Source: an uncultured Marvinbryantia sp.
GTDB lineage: Bacteria > Bacillota > Clostridia > Lachnospirales > Lachnospiraceae
Assembly (NCBI GenBank): GCA_934394985.1
Contig: CAKRRF010000018.1
Location: 1 to 51,995, forward strand
Length of the DNA: 51,995 bases
Reading direction: 5' to 3'
Below the pieces are notes generated by a model. It had not been told where the DNA came from. It saw only the letters and a list, made by a program, of their open reading frames with translations, and did not search any database. Below, in pieces: positions 35,795 to 47,177 of this stretch (position 1 is its first letter; every line of letters begins with the position of its first letter). The position numbers and the translations under genes are program-made.

Positions 35795-36580
35795 ATGGCA
35801 ATACTGGAAGTAAAAAATATCGAAAAACATTTTGGAAGTACCCAGGTCTTAAAGGATGTCAGCTTTTCCATGGAAGAGGGATGTGCTCTGGCAATTATCG
35901 GATCTTCCGGATCCGGAAAAACCACACTGCTTCGATGTCTGAATTTTCTGGAGACACCGAATGCAGGGAGTATTGTGGTTCGAGGAGAAACGTTATATGA
36001 TGCATCAAAGGGTGACAGCCAGAATGAACGGGAGTTGAGAAAAAAACGTCTCCATTTTGGAATGGTGTTTCAGTCTTTTCATCTGTTTCCTCAGTATACG
36101 GCACTGGAAAATGTCATGTTGGCAGAACAGCTGCTTGCAAAAGAAAGACCGGATTACAGTCAGAATAAAAAAATAATTATGGAAGAAATTCATGCTCATG
36201 GTGAGGCTCTTCTGAAAAAGATGGGACTGGAACAGAGAGAAAATCATTATCCACATCAGCTGTCCGGTGGCCAGCAGCAGCGGGTTGCGATTGCAAGAGC
36301 ACTGGCATTAAAGCCGGATATTCTTTGTTTTGATGAACCGACATCTGCACTGGACCCGGAACTGACCGGTGAAGTATTGAAGGTAATTCGCGGACTGGCA
36401 GATCAGAAGACCACGATGATCATTGTGACTCATGAGATGGCATTTGCCAGAGATGTGGCAGACGAGATCATTTTTATGGACGAAGGTTATATCGTTGAGC
36501 AGGGAAAAGCGAAAGAAGTCATTGAACATCCAAAGGAAGAACGTACGAAGCAGTTTTTGTCGCGCTATACGCAGGGATAA
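35795..36580 (+). CDS. polar amino-acid-type ABC ATPase
   Basis: 261 aa, GlnQ/HisP family. Walker A GSSGSGKTT, Q-loop VFQSFHLFPQYT, signature LSGGQQQRVAIARAL, Walker B ILCFDEPTSALDPE and H-loop IVTHEMAFARDVAD. It is about 15 aa longer than usual owing to an insert after the Q-loop (ERPDYSQNKKIIMEEIHAHG). Powers import through the permease at 35126. Confidence 0.94.
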   Translation: MAILEVKNIEKHFGSTQVLKDVSFSMEEGCALAIIGSSGSGKTTLLRCLNFLETPNAGSIVVRGETLYDASKGDSQNERELRKKRLHFGMVFQSFHLFPQYTALENVMLAEQLLAKERPDYSQNKKIIMEEIHAHGEALLKKMGLEQRENHYPHQLSGGQQQRVAIARALALKPDILCFDEPTSALDPELTGEVLKVIRGLADQKTTMIIVTHEMAFARDVADEIIFMDEGYIVEQGKAKEVIEHPKEERTKQFLSRYTQG

Positions 36581-36613
36581 GAGAACGATACAATCAGGAA
36601 CAGAATGTTCCAC

Positions 36614-36655
36614 AAAGCAGTTTGAGAGAACCGTATCTTTCAGACTGCTTTTTTG
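36614..36655 (+). terminator. ABC importer terminator
   Basis: 12-bp stem AAAGCAGTTTGA with TCAGACTGCTTT (one G-T pair), 14-nt loop, T-run. Confidence 0.88.
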
Positions 36656-36729
36656 TATTTCTGTGAATACAATGTGTCAATCGGTAAAATGCTATAAAAA
36701 CTTCTTAAATATTTCTGAATTTTTGATAT

Positions 36730-36766
36730 ATTTGGTCTTACCAAATGGAAAAAATGGGAGTATAAT
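36730..36766 (+). promoter_or_regulatory. atp operon promoter with GntR/FadR-like dyad
   Basis: TTACCA (36738-36743), 17-nt spacer, TATAAT (36761-36766). A perfect dyad ATTTGGT-CTT-ACCAAAT (36730-36746) covers the -35. TGGT-N3-ACCA is the core recognised by the FadR/PdhR/LldR subfamily of GntR regulators, so repression of ATP synthase expression is possible. Confidence 0.55.
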
Positions 36767-36820
36767 ACGTCATTGATAAAATATAGACGTATCTTAGGAG
36801 AGTCAGAAAGAGGTGATAAT

Positions 36821-37492
36821 ATGGGTGACCTTGCGACAAAACTGCAAGAAGAGCTTACCTGTGAAACGGTCTTCAAGATCGGTGGAATCGGGATAGCAGA
36901 GTCTACAGTCATTACCTGGGTAATTATGGCAGTACTGTTACTATTTGCAATCCTCATGACACGGAATCTGAAAGTAGACCATATCAGTAAGAGACAGGCG
37001 GCCGCAGAATTTATTGTCGTAAAACTGAACAGTATGGTTGAGGGTATGATCGGTAAAGAGAACCGAAAGTTTGTACCGTATCTGATAACGGTTCTGCTTT
37101 ATATCGGCGTATCCAACGTCATTGGTTTATTTGGTTTAAAACCACCGACAAAAGACCTGAATGTGACAGCTGCACTTTCGATTATGAGTATTATACTGAT
37201 TGAGGCAGCAGGAATTCAGAAAAGAGGAGTCAAAGGATGGTGCAAGAACTTTGCAGAGCCAATCGCCATTGTAGCACCGATCAACGTATTGGAGATCTTC
37301 ATTCGTCCGTTGTCGCTGTGCATGCGATTATTTGGTAATGTTCTTGGTGCATTTGTTATTATGGAGTTGATTAAACAGCTGGTACCAGTTGTACTTCCGC
37401 TTCCATTCAGTTTTTATTTTGATATTTTTGACGGACTGATTCAGGCATATGTATTCGTATTCCTGACATCATTATTTATTAAAGAAGCATAA
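36821..37492 (+). CDS. atpB: F-type ATP synthase subunit a
   Basis: 223 aa from ATG 36821 (GAGGTG upstream); upstream in-frame ATG 36773 has no RBS. Membrane stator subunit forming the ion half-channels. The essential Arg helix is seen in [20 protein letters not shown], and the C-terminal helix in [15 protein letters not shown]. First gene of the operon; no atpI precedes it. Confidence 0.95.
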   Translation: MGDLATKLQEELTCETVFKIGGIGIAESTVITWVIMAVLLLFAILMTRNLKVDHISKRQAAAEFIVVKLNSMVEGMIGKENRKFVPYLITVLLYIGVSNVIGLFGLKPPTKDLNVTAALSIMSIILIEAAGIQKRGVKGWCKNFAEPIAIVAPINVLEIFIRPLSLCMRLFGNVLGAFVIMELIKQLVPVVLPLPFSFYFDIFDGLIQAYVFVFLTSLFIKEA

Positions 37493-37520
37493 AGAAAAAC
37501 ACGTAAAGGAGAATAAAAAA

Positions 37521-37745
37521 ATGAGTACATTAATCGCAATTGGAGCAGGTATCGCTGTACTGACAGGTATTGGAGCAGGTATTGGTATCGGAATCGCAAC
37601 AGGTAAAGCAACTGACGCTGTAGCACGTCAGCCGGAAGCAGAAGGAAAGATCACAAAGTTACTTCTTCTTGGTTGTGCACTGGCCGAAGCAACTGCTATT
37701 TACGGTTTCGTTATTGCACTTTTATGTATCATGTTCCTTGGTTAA
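37521..37745 (+). CDS. atpE: F-type ATP synthase subunit c
   Basis: 74 aa, two glycine-rich TM helices joined by the ARQPEAEG loop; carboxylate Glu in [10 protein letters not shown]. The Na+-type ligands of Ilyobacter tartaricus (Gln in helix 1, Ser after the Glu) are Ile and Ala here, while Thr and Tyr are kept, so H+ coupling is predicted. Confidence 0.96.
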   Translation: MSTLIAIGAGIAVLTGIGAGIGIGIATGKATDAVARQPEAEGKITKLLLLGCALAEATAIYGFVIALLCIMFLG

Positions 37746-37791
37746 TCGAAAGAGAGAACAGTATTTATAACAGGAAGGTAGGTTAACCAGG

Positions 37792-38265
37792 ATGTTAAGA
37801 TTAGACTGGAATTTAGTATTTACAGTAATTAACCTGTTAATTCTGTATGTTCTGATGAGAAAGTTTTTGTTCAAACCGGTGAATGAGATTCTGGAAAAAC
37901 GTCAGAAAGAAGAAGATGCAAGACTGGCTGATGCAGAAGCTGCAAAAAACAGTGCATTAAAGAGCAAGGAAGAATACGAAGCATCTATCAAAAATGCAGA
38001 ACAGGAAAAAGCACAGATCGTTGCAAAGGCAAGAGAAGAAGCCGCAGGCGAATACAGCCGTATTGTAGATGAGGCTCAGAAAAAAGCCGGAACTATTGTG
38101 GAAAAAGCATGCAGCGATGCAGAGCAGGAGAAAAAGAAGATTATGCAGCAGGCAGAGACTGCAGTCCGTGATATGGTAGTGACAGCAGCAGCCCGTGTGG
38201 CAGGAGAAAAAGAAGGAACGGATAATGACCGTGCTTTATATGATGAATTTCTTCGCCAGCAGTAA
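37792..38265 (+). CDS. atpF: F-type ATP synthase subunit b
   Basis: 157 aa: one N-terminal TM helix (LVFTVINLLILYVLMRKFLF), then a long charged alpha-helix that forms the peripheral stalk dimer (EILEKRQKEEDARLADAEAA). Normally it is bound by delta at its C-terminus; here delta is part of the next polypeptide. Confidence 0.95.
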   Translation: MLRLDWNLVFTVINLLILYVLMRKFLFKPVNEILEKRQKEEDARLADAEAAKNSALKSKEEYEASIKNAEQEKAQIVAKAREEAAGEYSRIVDEAQKKAGTIVEKACSDAEQEKKKIMQQAETAVRDMVVTAAARVAGEKEGTDNDRALYDEFLRQQ

Positions 38266-38292
38266 GGTGTGCTTAAAAAAGGAGATTAGAAG

Positions 38293-40326
38293 ATGATACA
38301 GGCAGTAGAAAAGTATGCAACCATGTTAAAGGAATTAGAGATTCCTGAAGATGTGATCGAGCAGGCCCTTGATATCTTCCAGACAGTTCCGGTATTAATG
38401 GAACAGTTCTGTAATCCAGCTGCAGACCTGGCTGGAAAGCACAGAGCAATTGATAAAATTTTCCCATCTCAGATCCGTGATATGATCAAGGTAATGTGTG
38501 ATGATCAGGATATTGAACTGTTTCCTGAAGTATGCAAAGCCTATAAAGAGACACAGTGGAAAAAGACCGGAAAAGAACGGGCCATTTTAAAATATGTAAC
38601 GGAACCAACAGAGGCACAGCTGGAAGGCATCAGAGCATTTGTAAAAAAAGAAAGTGGAACAGATGAGATTGAACTGGTTAGCGAAAAGGACGAAAGTCTT
38701 GGAGGAGGATTTGTTCTTTCTATTGGAAATAAAGAATATGACTGGTCCACAGAAGGAAGAATCAAACAGCTGACAGAGAAGATCCTTGGTGATAACAGAG
38801 AAGGTAAGCATTCCCAGACTCTGGAAGGCATTATCTCTATTCTGCAGAGCGAGATCGAAGACTTTGATCTGGAAGCAAAAGATAAAGAAGTCGGTACCGT
38901 AAAATCTGTAGGTGACGGTATCGTAAATATTGATGGTATCGACCATGCCATGTATGGTGAGATCGTTATTTTTGATAACGGTATCAAGGGTATGGTACAG
39001 GATATCAAACGTGACGAGATCGGATGTATTCTGTTCGGAAGCGACAGTGAGATCCGTGAAGGCAGCAGAGTGATGAGAACCGGAAGAAAAGCCGGTATTC
39101 CAGTGGGCGATCAGTTCCTTGGCCGTGTTATCAATGCACTGGGTGCTCCGATTGACGGAGAAGGAGATATTCCATCCAGCGATTATCGCCCGATTGAAAA
39201 TGAAGCTCCTGGTATTGTGGATCGTAAATCCGTATCTGTACCACTGGAGACCGGTATTTTGTCTATCGACTCGATGTTCCCGATCGGACGTGGACAGCGA
39301 GAACTGATTATCGGTGACAGACAGACTGGTAAAACATCTATCGCCATTGATGCTATTCTGAATCAGAAAGGCAAAGATGTAAAATGTATTTACGTGGCAA
39401 TTGGTCAGAAAGCATCTACCGTTGCCAAGATTGTGCATACATTAAAGGCGCATGATGCCATGGAATATACTACAGTTGTGGTATCTACTGCATCTGATCC
39501 GGCACCGCTTCAGTATATGGCTCCGTATTCCGGAACCGCACTTGCAGAGTATTTTATGTATCAGGGAAAAGATGTACTGATCGTATACGATGACCTGTCC
39601 AAGCATGCAGTTGCTTATCGTGCGCTGTCCCTGCTTCTGGAACGTTCACCTGGACGTGAGGCATATCCTGGAGACGTATTCTATCTGCATTCCAGACTTT
39701 TGGAACGTTCCAGTCGTCTGAATGAAAAGGCAGGAGGCGGTTCGATTACTGCATTGCCAATTATTGAAACACAGGCAGGCGATGTGTCTGCTTATATTCC
39801 GACTAACGTAATATCTATTACAGATGGTCAGATTTTCCTGGAGAGTGATTTATTCTTCTCTGGTATGAGACCAGCCGTGAACGTAGGTCTTTCCGTATCC
39901 CGTGTAGGTGGTGCAGCCCAGACAAAGGCTATGAAGAAAGCAGCCGGAAGTATCCGTATCGACCTGGCACAGTATCGTGAAATGGAAGTGTTTACGCAGT
40001 TTTCATCTGATCTGGATCCGGCTACAGTGGAACAGCTGAAGTATGGCAAAGGACTGATGGAGCTTCTGAAACAGCCACTGTGTAAGCCATTTTCCATGCC
40101 TCAGCAGGTTATTATGCTGTGTGCAGCAACCGGAAAGGTCATGATTGATGTGCCGGTAGAAAAGATCAGAGAATTCCGTACCGGAATGCTGGATTATTTT
40201 GCAAAGAGCCAGCCGGCAGTGATCCGTGAACTGGAGACAACCGGACAGCTCAGTGACAGCCTTCGTGAACAGATTGTAAAGGCAGCAGAAGAGTACAGAG
40301 ATCAGGTCTGGAATAAAGAAGTATAG
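38293..40326 (+). CDS. fused F-type ATP synthase delta-alpha subunit
   Basis: 677 aa. Residues 1-165 are a complete delta (OSCP) subunit: helical bundle, then [20 protein letters not shown], the usual delta C-terminal strand and helix. A linker of about 13 aa ([13 protein letters not shown]) joins the alpha N-terminus ([37 protein letters not shown]) at about 177. Alpha is complete, with Walker [10 protein letters not shown] and the arginine-finger region [19 protein letters not shown]. No ATG, GTG or TTG occurs in frame between the late delta part and AMYGE (about 38950), and no stop or frameshift separates the two. Start ATG 38293 has AAAAAAGGAG. Gene order b-(delta-alpha)-gamma shows where the fusion arose. 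Confidence 0.95.
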   Translation: MIQAVEKYATMLKELEIPEDVIEQALDIFQTVPVLMEQFCNPAADLAGKHRAIDKIFPSQIRDMIKVMCDDQDIELFPEVCKAYKETQWKKTGKERAILKYVTEPTEAQLEGIRAFVKKESGTDEIELVSEKDESLGGGFVLSIGNKEYDWSTEGRIKQLTEKILGDNREGKHSQTLEGIISILQSEIEDFDLEAKDKEVGTVKSVGDGIVNIDGIDHAMYGEIVIFDNGIKGMVQDIKRDEIGCILFGSDSEIREGSRVMRTGRKAGIPVGDQFLGRVINALGAPIDGEGDIPSSDYRPIENEAPGIVDRKSVSVPLETGILSIDSMFPIGRGQRELIIGDRQTGKTSIAIDAILNQKGKDVKCIYVAIGQKASTVAKIVHTLKAHDAMEYTTVVVSTASDPAPLQYMAPYSGTALAEYFMYQGKDVLIVYDDLSKHAVAYRALSLLLERSPGREAYPGDVFYLHSRLLERSSRLNEKAGGGSITALPIIETQAGDVSAYIPTNVISITDGQIFLESDLFFSGMRPAVNVGLSVSRVGGAAQTKAMKKAAGSIRIDLAQYREMEVFTQFSSDLDPATVEQLKYGKGLMELLKQPLCKPFSMPQQVIMLCAATGKVMIDVPVEKIREFRTGMLDYFAKSQPAVIRELETTGQLSDSLREQIVKAAEEYRDQVWNKEV

Positions 40327-40337
40327 GTGGTGATCCA

Positions 40338-42634
<2,297 letters not shown>

Positions 42635-42640
42635 CTTTCC

Positions 42641-43057
42641 ATGGCTACATTTTTTTTAAAAATTATTACCAGTAATAAAGTGTTTTTTAAAGGTCAGGTA
42701 TCGATTGCAGTGGTAACAGCGACCGATGGCGAAAAAGCATTTATGGCGCATCATGAGGAAATGGTGCTGGCTTTAAAGCCTGGAGAAATCCGTTTTCAGA
42801 AGGAAGACGGGAACTGGGTAACAGCAGTGTCTGGTGTTGGAGTTGTCCAGGCTGCGCACAATCGTGTGACTGTGATTGTGGAATCAGCAGAGCTGCCGGA
42901 AGAAATTGATGCAGTCAGAGCACGTGAGGCCCGTGACCGTGCACTGGAAGAGATGCGGCAGAAACAAAGTATCCGAGAGTATAAGACTACGCAAGCATCT
43001 CTGGCAAGGGCAATCAACCGATTAAGACATAATTCCGAACAGGGTGTCATAAAATAA
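42641..43057 (+). CDS. atpC: F-type ATP synthase subunit epsilon
   Basis: 138 aa: N-terminal beta-sandwich (FFLKIITSNKVFFKGQVSIAV; GEKAFMAHHEEMVLALKPGE) and two C-terminal helices that can inhibit ATP hydrolysis. Last gene of the operon, 6 nt after atpD, followed by a strong terminator. Confidence 0.95.
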   Translation: MATFFLKIITSNKVFFKGQVSIAVVTATDGEKAFMAHHEEMVLALKPGEIRFQKEDGNWVTAVSGVGVVQAAHNRVTVIVESAELPEEIDAVRAREARDRALEEMRQKQSIREYKTTQASLARAINRLRHNSEQGVIK

Positions 43058-43059
43058 TA

Positions 43060-43106
43060 AAAAAGGCGTATGAAGGTGAGAAATCCTAATTCATACGCCT
43101 TTTTTC
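43060..43106 (+). terminator. atp operon terminator
   Basis: 15-bp perfect stem AAAAAGGCGTATGAA with TTCATACGCCTTTTT, loop of 15 nt, T-run. Confidence 0.93.
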
Positions 43107-43585
43107 GTGACTTAGCCGGGGAACCAACCCCGGAAAAAAAGAAGCTAGTTGATTTCGTGGTAATATTGAGAAGTCAGCTTGGTAAAATACCCCGGAAATA
43201 AGAATACAAAGAACTTCCGTGGTAATATCGTGTAGTCAGTCCGATAAAATACCCCGGAAACAAGAATATAGAGAATTTTCGTGGTAATATTGAGAAGTCA
43301 GTTTGGTAAAATACCCCGGAAAGTAAGAAGCTAGTTGATTGCGTGGTAATATTGAGAGGTCAGCTTGGTAAAATACCCCGGAAACAAGAATATAGAGAAC
43401 TTCCGTGGTAATATCGTGCGGGTTAGCCTGGTAAAATACCACGGAAACAAGAATACAAAGAACTTCCGTGGTAATATTGAGCGATCAGCCCGGAAAAATA
43501 CCCCGGAAACAAGAATACAAAGAACTTCCGTGGTAATCGAATGTCAGGTTAGCCGATATGTATACCAGAAATAAGAAGTTAGCAT
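43106..43585. repeat. 62-bp tandem hairpin-repeat array
   Basis: Seven CGTGGTAAT starts at 43156, 43218, 43280, 43342, 43404, 43467 and 43529: spacing 62, 62, 62, 62, 63 and 62 bp. A degenerate unit begins at 43106, and the last unit degenerates past about 43560. Each unit has a left arm TTCCGTGGTA and a right arm TACCCCGGAA about 23 nt later; these are inverted repeats with one mismatch (exact in the 43404 unit, TACCACGG). Between units is an A-rich spacer in two versions (ACAAGAATACAAAGAA and TAAGAAGCTAGTTGAT). The region 43058-43687 has no gene I can support. Confidence 0.9.
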
Positions 43586-43687
43586 ATAGTATAGCTTGAA
43601 ATGTCGGCTAATATATATTATATTGAATAAAGTCAATCTCAAAGACAATTTTGATAACTGAAGTGCATGTATCAGAAAGGATAATTT

Positions 43688-44161
43688 ATGTTTACAAAAT
43701 TTTTGACTGTATTTTTTGTTTCTATGCTTCCGTTGGCTGAGCTTCGTGTGGCGGTACCGCTGGCTGTTGGAATGAAGCTTCCTTTGGTGGCGTCTTACAT
43801 TGTTTGTATTATCGGAAATATGCTTCCGGTACCGTTTATCTATTTCTTTGCAAGAAAAGTACTGGAATGGGGAGCAACAAAACCACTGCTGGAGAAGCCA
43901 TTTACCTGGATTCTGAAAAAGGGAGAAAAGGGTGGCGAGAAGTTGATGGCAAAAGTAGGAAGAAGCACATATGTGGCATTGTTCCTCTTTGTGGGGATTC
44001 CGATTCCAGGAACCGGTGCATGGACCGGAACACTGGCAGCCAGTATTCTGGATCTGGATTTTAAAAAGAGTGTACTGGCAGCTTTGGGAGGAGTACTTTT
44101 GGCCGGAATTATCATGGGCGTGGCAAGTACCGGAGTATTCAGTTTAATAGGATTAGTATAA
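43688..44161 (+). CDS. small multi-drug export family membrane protein (COG2426)
   Basis: 157 aa, about 4-5 TM helices. Motifs of the family: FVSMLPLAELRVAVPLAVGM near the N-terminus, GNMLPVPFIYFFARKVLEW, and LFLFVGIPIPGTGAWTGTLA. The family is named for export, but transport has not been shown for most members. RBS AAAGGA. It is monocistronic. Confidence 0.85.
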   Translation: MFTKFLTVFFVSMLPLAELRVAVPLAVGMKLPLVASYIVCIIGNMLPVPFIYFFARKVLEWGATKPLLEKPFTWILKKGEKGGEKLMAKVGRSTYVALFLFVGIPIPGTGAWTGTLAASILDLDFKKSVLAALGGVLLAGIIMGVASTGVFSLIGLV

Positions 44162-44167
44162 AGAGAA

Positions 44168-44206
44168 GGGACCAGATGGCGATAAAGCCGAATCTGGTCT
44201 CTTTTT
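44168..44206. terminator. convergent terminator
   Basis: GGGACCAGAT / ATCTGGTCTC stem with a GC-containing loop and TTTTT. Shared with the minus-strand pdxST operon, whose last codon is at 44205. Confidence 0.85.
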
Positions 44207-44768
44207 AAATAGATTTTAAAAATAGTTCGTGAATGCGTGTGTCGTTGTCTAATTCAGGATGAAATGCGTAGGCAAACTGATTCTTGTAATGAACACCTGT
44301 GATTTTTCCGTCTACGACGGAAAGAATATCCACATCCGGCGCAGCCTCGGATATATACGGAGCTCTGATAAATGTCATAGGTATGGTTCCGATGCCTTTT
44401 ACTTCGGATTTTGTATGAAAACTGCCAAGCTGTCTGCCATAGGCATTTCGCTTTACTTTTACCGGAAGCGTGGCAAAATGAGATACGTTCTGACCTTCAA
44501 TTTCAGATGCCAGCAGAATCAGACCGGCACAGGTGGCCAATACCGGCAACCCATCCTGAATCCGTTTTTGTAAAGGTTCAAACATCTCTTGTTCATGGAG
44601 CAGAAGGCTCTGAGTAGTGCTTTCCCCTCCAGGGAGAATCAGCCCATCAAAGTCCTGTTTTAGATCAGATGCCTGGCGCAGCTCAATATGATTTATACCC
44701 AGACGATTCAGCATCTGCTCGTGTTCGATAAAAGCACCCTGAAGTGCCAGTACTGCAACGGTTATCAT
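44205..44768 (-). CDS. pdxT: pyridoxal 5'-phosphate synthase glutaminase subunit
   Basis: 187 aa class-I glutamine amidotransferase. LALQGAFIEHEQML at the N-terminus, oxyanion loop LPGGESTTQS, nucleophile Cys in LATCAGLILLA, His-x-Glu in YAFHPELDND. Hydrolyses glutamine and passes ammonia to PdxS. Its ATG overlaps the pdxS stop (ATGA). Confidence 0.96.
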   Translation of the reverse strand: MITVAVLALQGAFIEHEQMLNRLGINHIELRQASDLKQDFDGLILPGGESTTQSLLLHEQEMFEPLQKRIQDGLPVLATCAGLILLASEIEGQNVSHFATLPVKVKRNAYGRQLGSFHTKSEVKGIGTIPMTFIRAPYISEAAPDVDILSVVDGKITGVHYKNQFAYAFHPELDNDTRIHELFLKSI

Positions 44769-45646
44769 CAGATGCCTCTTTCTGCCATAATAAGCTCAAT
44801 TTCCTGTTCATTAATTCCTACCATGGCTTCACCCAGATCTTCGGATAATCTGGCGATCAGTGAGGCATCGGTATAGTTGGTAACAGCCTGAACGATGGCA
44901 GATGCACGTTTCTGTGGATTGCCGGATTTGAAAATGCCGGATCCAACAAAGACACCCTCCGCACCAAGCTGCATCATTAGAGAAGCATCCGCAGGGGTAG
45001 CGACTCCACCGGCTGCAAAATTTACTACCGGGAGACGATGGCTCTCATGAACATATTTTACCAGTTCGTAAGGAACCTGAAGTTGTTTGGCTGCTTCAAA
45101 GAGTTCGTCTTTTCGCATACTTCCAATGTGGGCAATTTCGCTGTTCATTTTTCGCATATGGCGTACTGCCTGAATAATATCACCGGTACCAGGTTCTCCC
45201 TTGGTCCGGATCATGGAAGCACCTTCGGTGATTCTTCTCAGAGCTTCACCCAGATCTTTGGCACCACATACAAATGGAACTTTGAAATCTCTTTTGTTAA
45301 TATGATAGATATCATCTGCAGGGGAGAGAACTTCGCTTTCATCAATATAATCAATTTCAAGAGCTTCCAGAATCTGAGCTTCTGCGAAGTGGCCAATACG
45401 ACATTTTGCCATAACCGGAATGGAAACAGCATCCTGGATGTTTTTGATCAATTTTGGATCACTCATACGTGAAACACCGCCTGCTGCGCGGATATCAGCA
45501 GGAATACGTTCCAGCGCCATAACAGCACAGGCCCCTGCTGCTTCAGCAATCTTTGCCTGTTCCGGAGTGGTAACATCCATAATCACACCACCCTTTAACA
45601 TCTGGGCCAGCTGCTTATTTAATTCATATCTGTTATGATTATCCAT
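44768..45646 (-). CDS. pdxS: pyridoxal 5'-phosphate synthase subunit PdxS
   Basis: 292 aa from ATG 45646 (AGGAGG upstream). Makes PLP from ribose-5-phosphate, glyceraldehyde-3-phosphate and ammonia. Seen: [37 protein letters not shown] (Lys and Asp region) and the phosphate site [12 protein letters not shown]. Forms a dodecamer that binds PdxT. Divergent from a MocR-type regulator. Confidence 0.97.
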   Translation of the reverse strand: MDNHNRYELNKQLAQMLKGGVIMDVTTPEQAKIAEAAGACAVMALERIPADIRAAGGVSRMSDPKLIKNIQDAVSIPVMAKCRIGHFAEAQILEALEIDYIDESEVLSPADDIYHINKRDFKVPFVCGAKDLGEALRRITEGASMIRTKGEPGTGDIIQAVRHMRKMNSEIAHIGSMRKDELFEAAKQLQVPYELVKYVHESHRLPVVNFAAGGVATPADASLMMQLGAEGVFVGSGIFKSGNPQKRASAIVQAVTNYTDASLIARLSEDLGEAMVGINEQEIELIMAERGI

Positions 45647-45662
45647 AATATATATCCTCCTG

Positions 45663-45708
45663 TTGCATAAATCTTTTTCCATGAGTATAATGGAAAAGTG
45701 GCATTATA
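45663..45708. promoter_or_regulatory. divergent pdxS / pdxR promoter region
   Basis: Plus-strand promoter for the regulator: TTGCAT (45663-45668), 17-nt spacer, TATAAT (45686-45691). The minus-strand -10 for pdxS is TATAAT, complement of 45703-45708. The two -10 boxes are the arms of an inverted repeat TATAATG-N9-CATTATA (45686-45708). The pdxS -35 is poor, as expected for an activated promoter. Confidence 0.6.
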
Positions 45709-45763
45709 AAAATATCCAATAAAAATATATTCAGTAAGGTCAGATGGGAGAAAAAAGAGGACA

Positions 45764-47167
45764 ATGCTTACCTACAATTTTACAGATACAGGGTCAGATT
45801 CATTATATGAATATCTTTATAAATGCATCAAAAAGGATATTCTTTCCGGAAAAATCAAGGCAGGAGAGAAGCTGCCATCCAAGCGGATGTTTGCAAAAAA
45901 TCTGGGTATCAGCGTGATTACAGTAGAAAATGCTTATGGTCAGCTGATGGCAGAAGGATATATTTATTCTCAGCCGAAAAAAGGTTTTTTTGTATCAGAT
46001 CTGAAATATACACCAATGCCGGAGGCAAAGCACAAGACCAATATCGATCAGCTGGTTTTATCAGAAGGTGAACATACATGGCTGGCAGATTTTTCCAGCA
46101 ATCAGACAGAAACGGAAGTATTCCCGTTTTCTATCTGGACCAGAACTATGCGGGAAATTATGTCCGAAAAGCAGGAAGAATTAATGACAAACCCGCCATG
46201 TGGCGGAATCCTGGAACTGAGAGAACATATTGCCCGTTACCTGATGGATTTCCGCGGAATGAATGTGCGAAGAGAGCAGATTATTGTGGGAGCAGGAACC
46301 GAATATCTTTACAGTCTGCTGATTCAGCTGCTGGGAGAAGATCATATCTATGGTGTGGAGAATCCCGGATATCATAAAGTGGCAAAGATTTATCAAAGTA
46401 TGGGAGTACCTTACTGTTATCTGAACATGGATCAGTGCGGTATAAGAATGGATGAACTGGAAGAAAAAAAAGTGGAGATTTTACATATTTCACCGTCACA
46501 TCATTTTCCGACAGGTGTGGTCATGCCGGTAAGCCGTCGGTATGAATTGTTGGGATGGGCAGCGACAGATCCGAAACATTATATCATAGAAGATGATTAT
46601 GACAGCGAACTGCGCCTGGAGGGCCGGCCAATACCCACGCTGCAGAGTATGGATGTTTCCGAAAAAGTGATCTATATGAATACATTTACAAAAACACTGT
46701 CCTCTACGGTACGTATCAGCTATATGATATTGCCGGATCATCTGGCTGAGCTGTTCTATCAGAAGCTGAGCTTTTATTCCTGCACAGTATCCAATTTTGA
46801 ACAGTACACACTGGCACGTTTTATTCAGAACGGCAGCTTTGAAAAACACATTAACCGTCTGCGTAATTATTATCAGGCGAAAAGAGACCAGCTGCTGGAA
46901 ACATTTCGCAGTCATCCGATTCATAAATATATCTCTATCTATGAAGAAGAAGCCGGAGTGCATTTTCTGATGAAAATCGATACAAAAAAAAGTGAAAAAG
47001 AGGTACTGGAAGCAGCCAGAAAAAAAGGAATCCGGTTAAATCCGGTATCTGGTTATTACTTCGGTACACCGCCGGAAGAGGGGCATCTTTATGTTATGAA
47101 CTATTCTTCTGTTCCGTTGGAAAAAAAAGAAGAGATAGTTTCACGGATTTATGAAGCAGTTTTGTGA
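45764..47167 (+). CDS. MocR-family (GntR-aminotransferase) regulator, probable PdxR
   Basis: 467 aa. N-terminal GntR winged helix (about 8-75: KIKAGEKLPSKRMFAKNLGIS, TVENAYGQLMAEGYI) fused to a fold-I aminotransferase domain that binds PLP; the Lys is in MNTFTKTLSSTVRI. Divergence from pdxST is the classic arrangement of PdxR, which senses PLP and activates PLP synthesis when PLP is low. A good RBS is not obvious before ATG 45764 (AAAAAGAGGACA). Confidence 0.9.
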   Translation: MLTYNFTDTGSDSLYEYLYKCIKKDILSGKIKAGEKLPSKRMFAKNLGISVITVENAYGQLMAEGYIYSQPKKGFFVSDLKYTPMPEAKHKTNIDQLVLSEGEHTWLADFSSNQTETEVFPFSIWTRTMREIMSEKQEELMTNPPCGGILELREHIARYLMDFRGMNVRREQIIVGAGTEYLYSLLIQLLGEDHIYGVENPGYHKVAKIYQSMGVPYCYLNMDQCGIRMDELEEKKVEILHISPSHHFPTGVVMPVSRRYELLGWAATDPKHYIIEDDYDSELRLEGRPIPTLQSMDVSEKVIYMNTFTKTLSSTVRISYMILPDHLAELFYQKLSFYSCTVSNFEQYTLARFIQNGSFEKHINRLRNYYQAKRDQLLETFRSHPIHKYISIYEEEAGVHFLMKIDTKKSEKEVLEAARKKGIRLNPVSGYYFGTPPEEGHLYVMNYSSVPLEKKEEIVSRIYEAVL

Positions 47168-47177
47168 AAAATGAGTA

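Noticed and set aside
36773..36820. Longer N-terminus for ATP synthase subunit a
   Set aside because: ATG 36773 overlaps the promoter -10 region and lacks an RBS; ATG 36821 has GAGGTG.
38760..38960. Internal start giving a separate alpha subunit
   Set aside because: No in-frame ATG, GTG or TTG lies near the alpha N-terminus; the AGAGAAGGTAAG here has no start at proper spacing.
43236..43574. Short ORFs on both strands within the 62-bp array
   Set aside because: 62 is not a multiple of three, so the frame shifts between most units; similarity between peptide segments only reflects the DNA repeat and one 63-bp unit. No ribosome binding sites.
43106..43585. CRISPR array
   Set aside because: The conserved part is dispersed through a 62-bp unit, spacers are of two recurring types instead of unique ones, and no cas genes are present.
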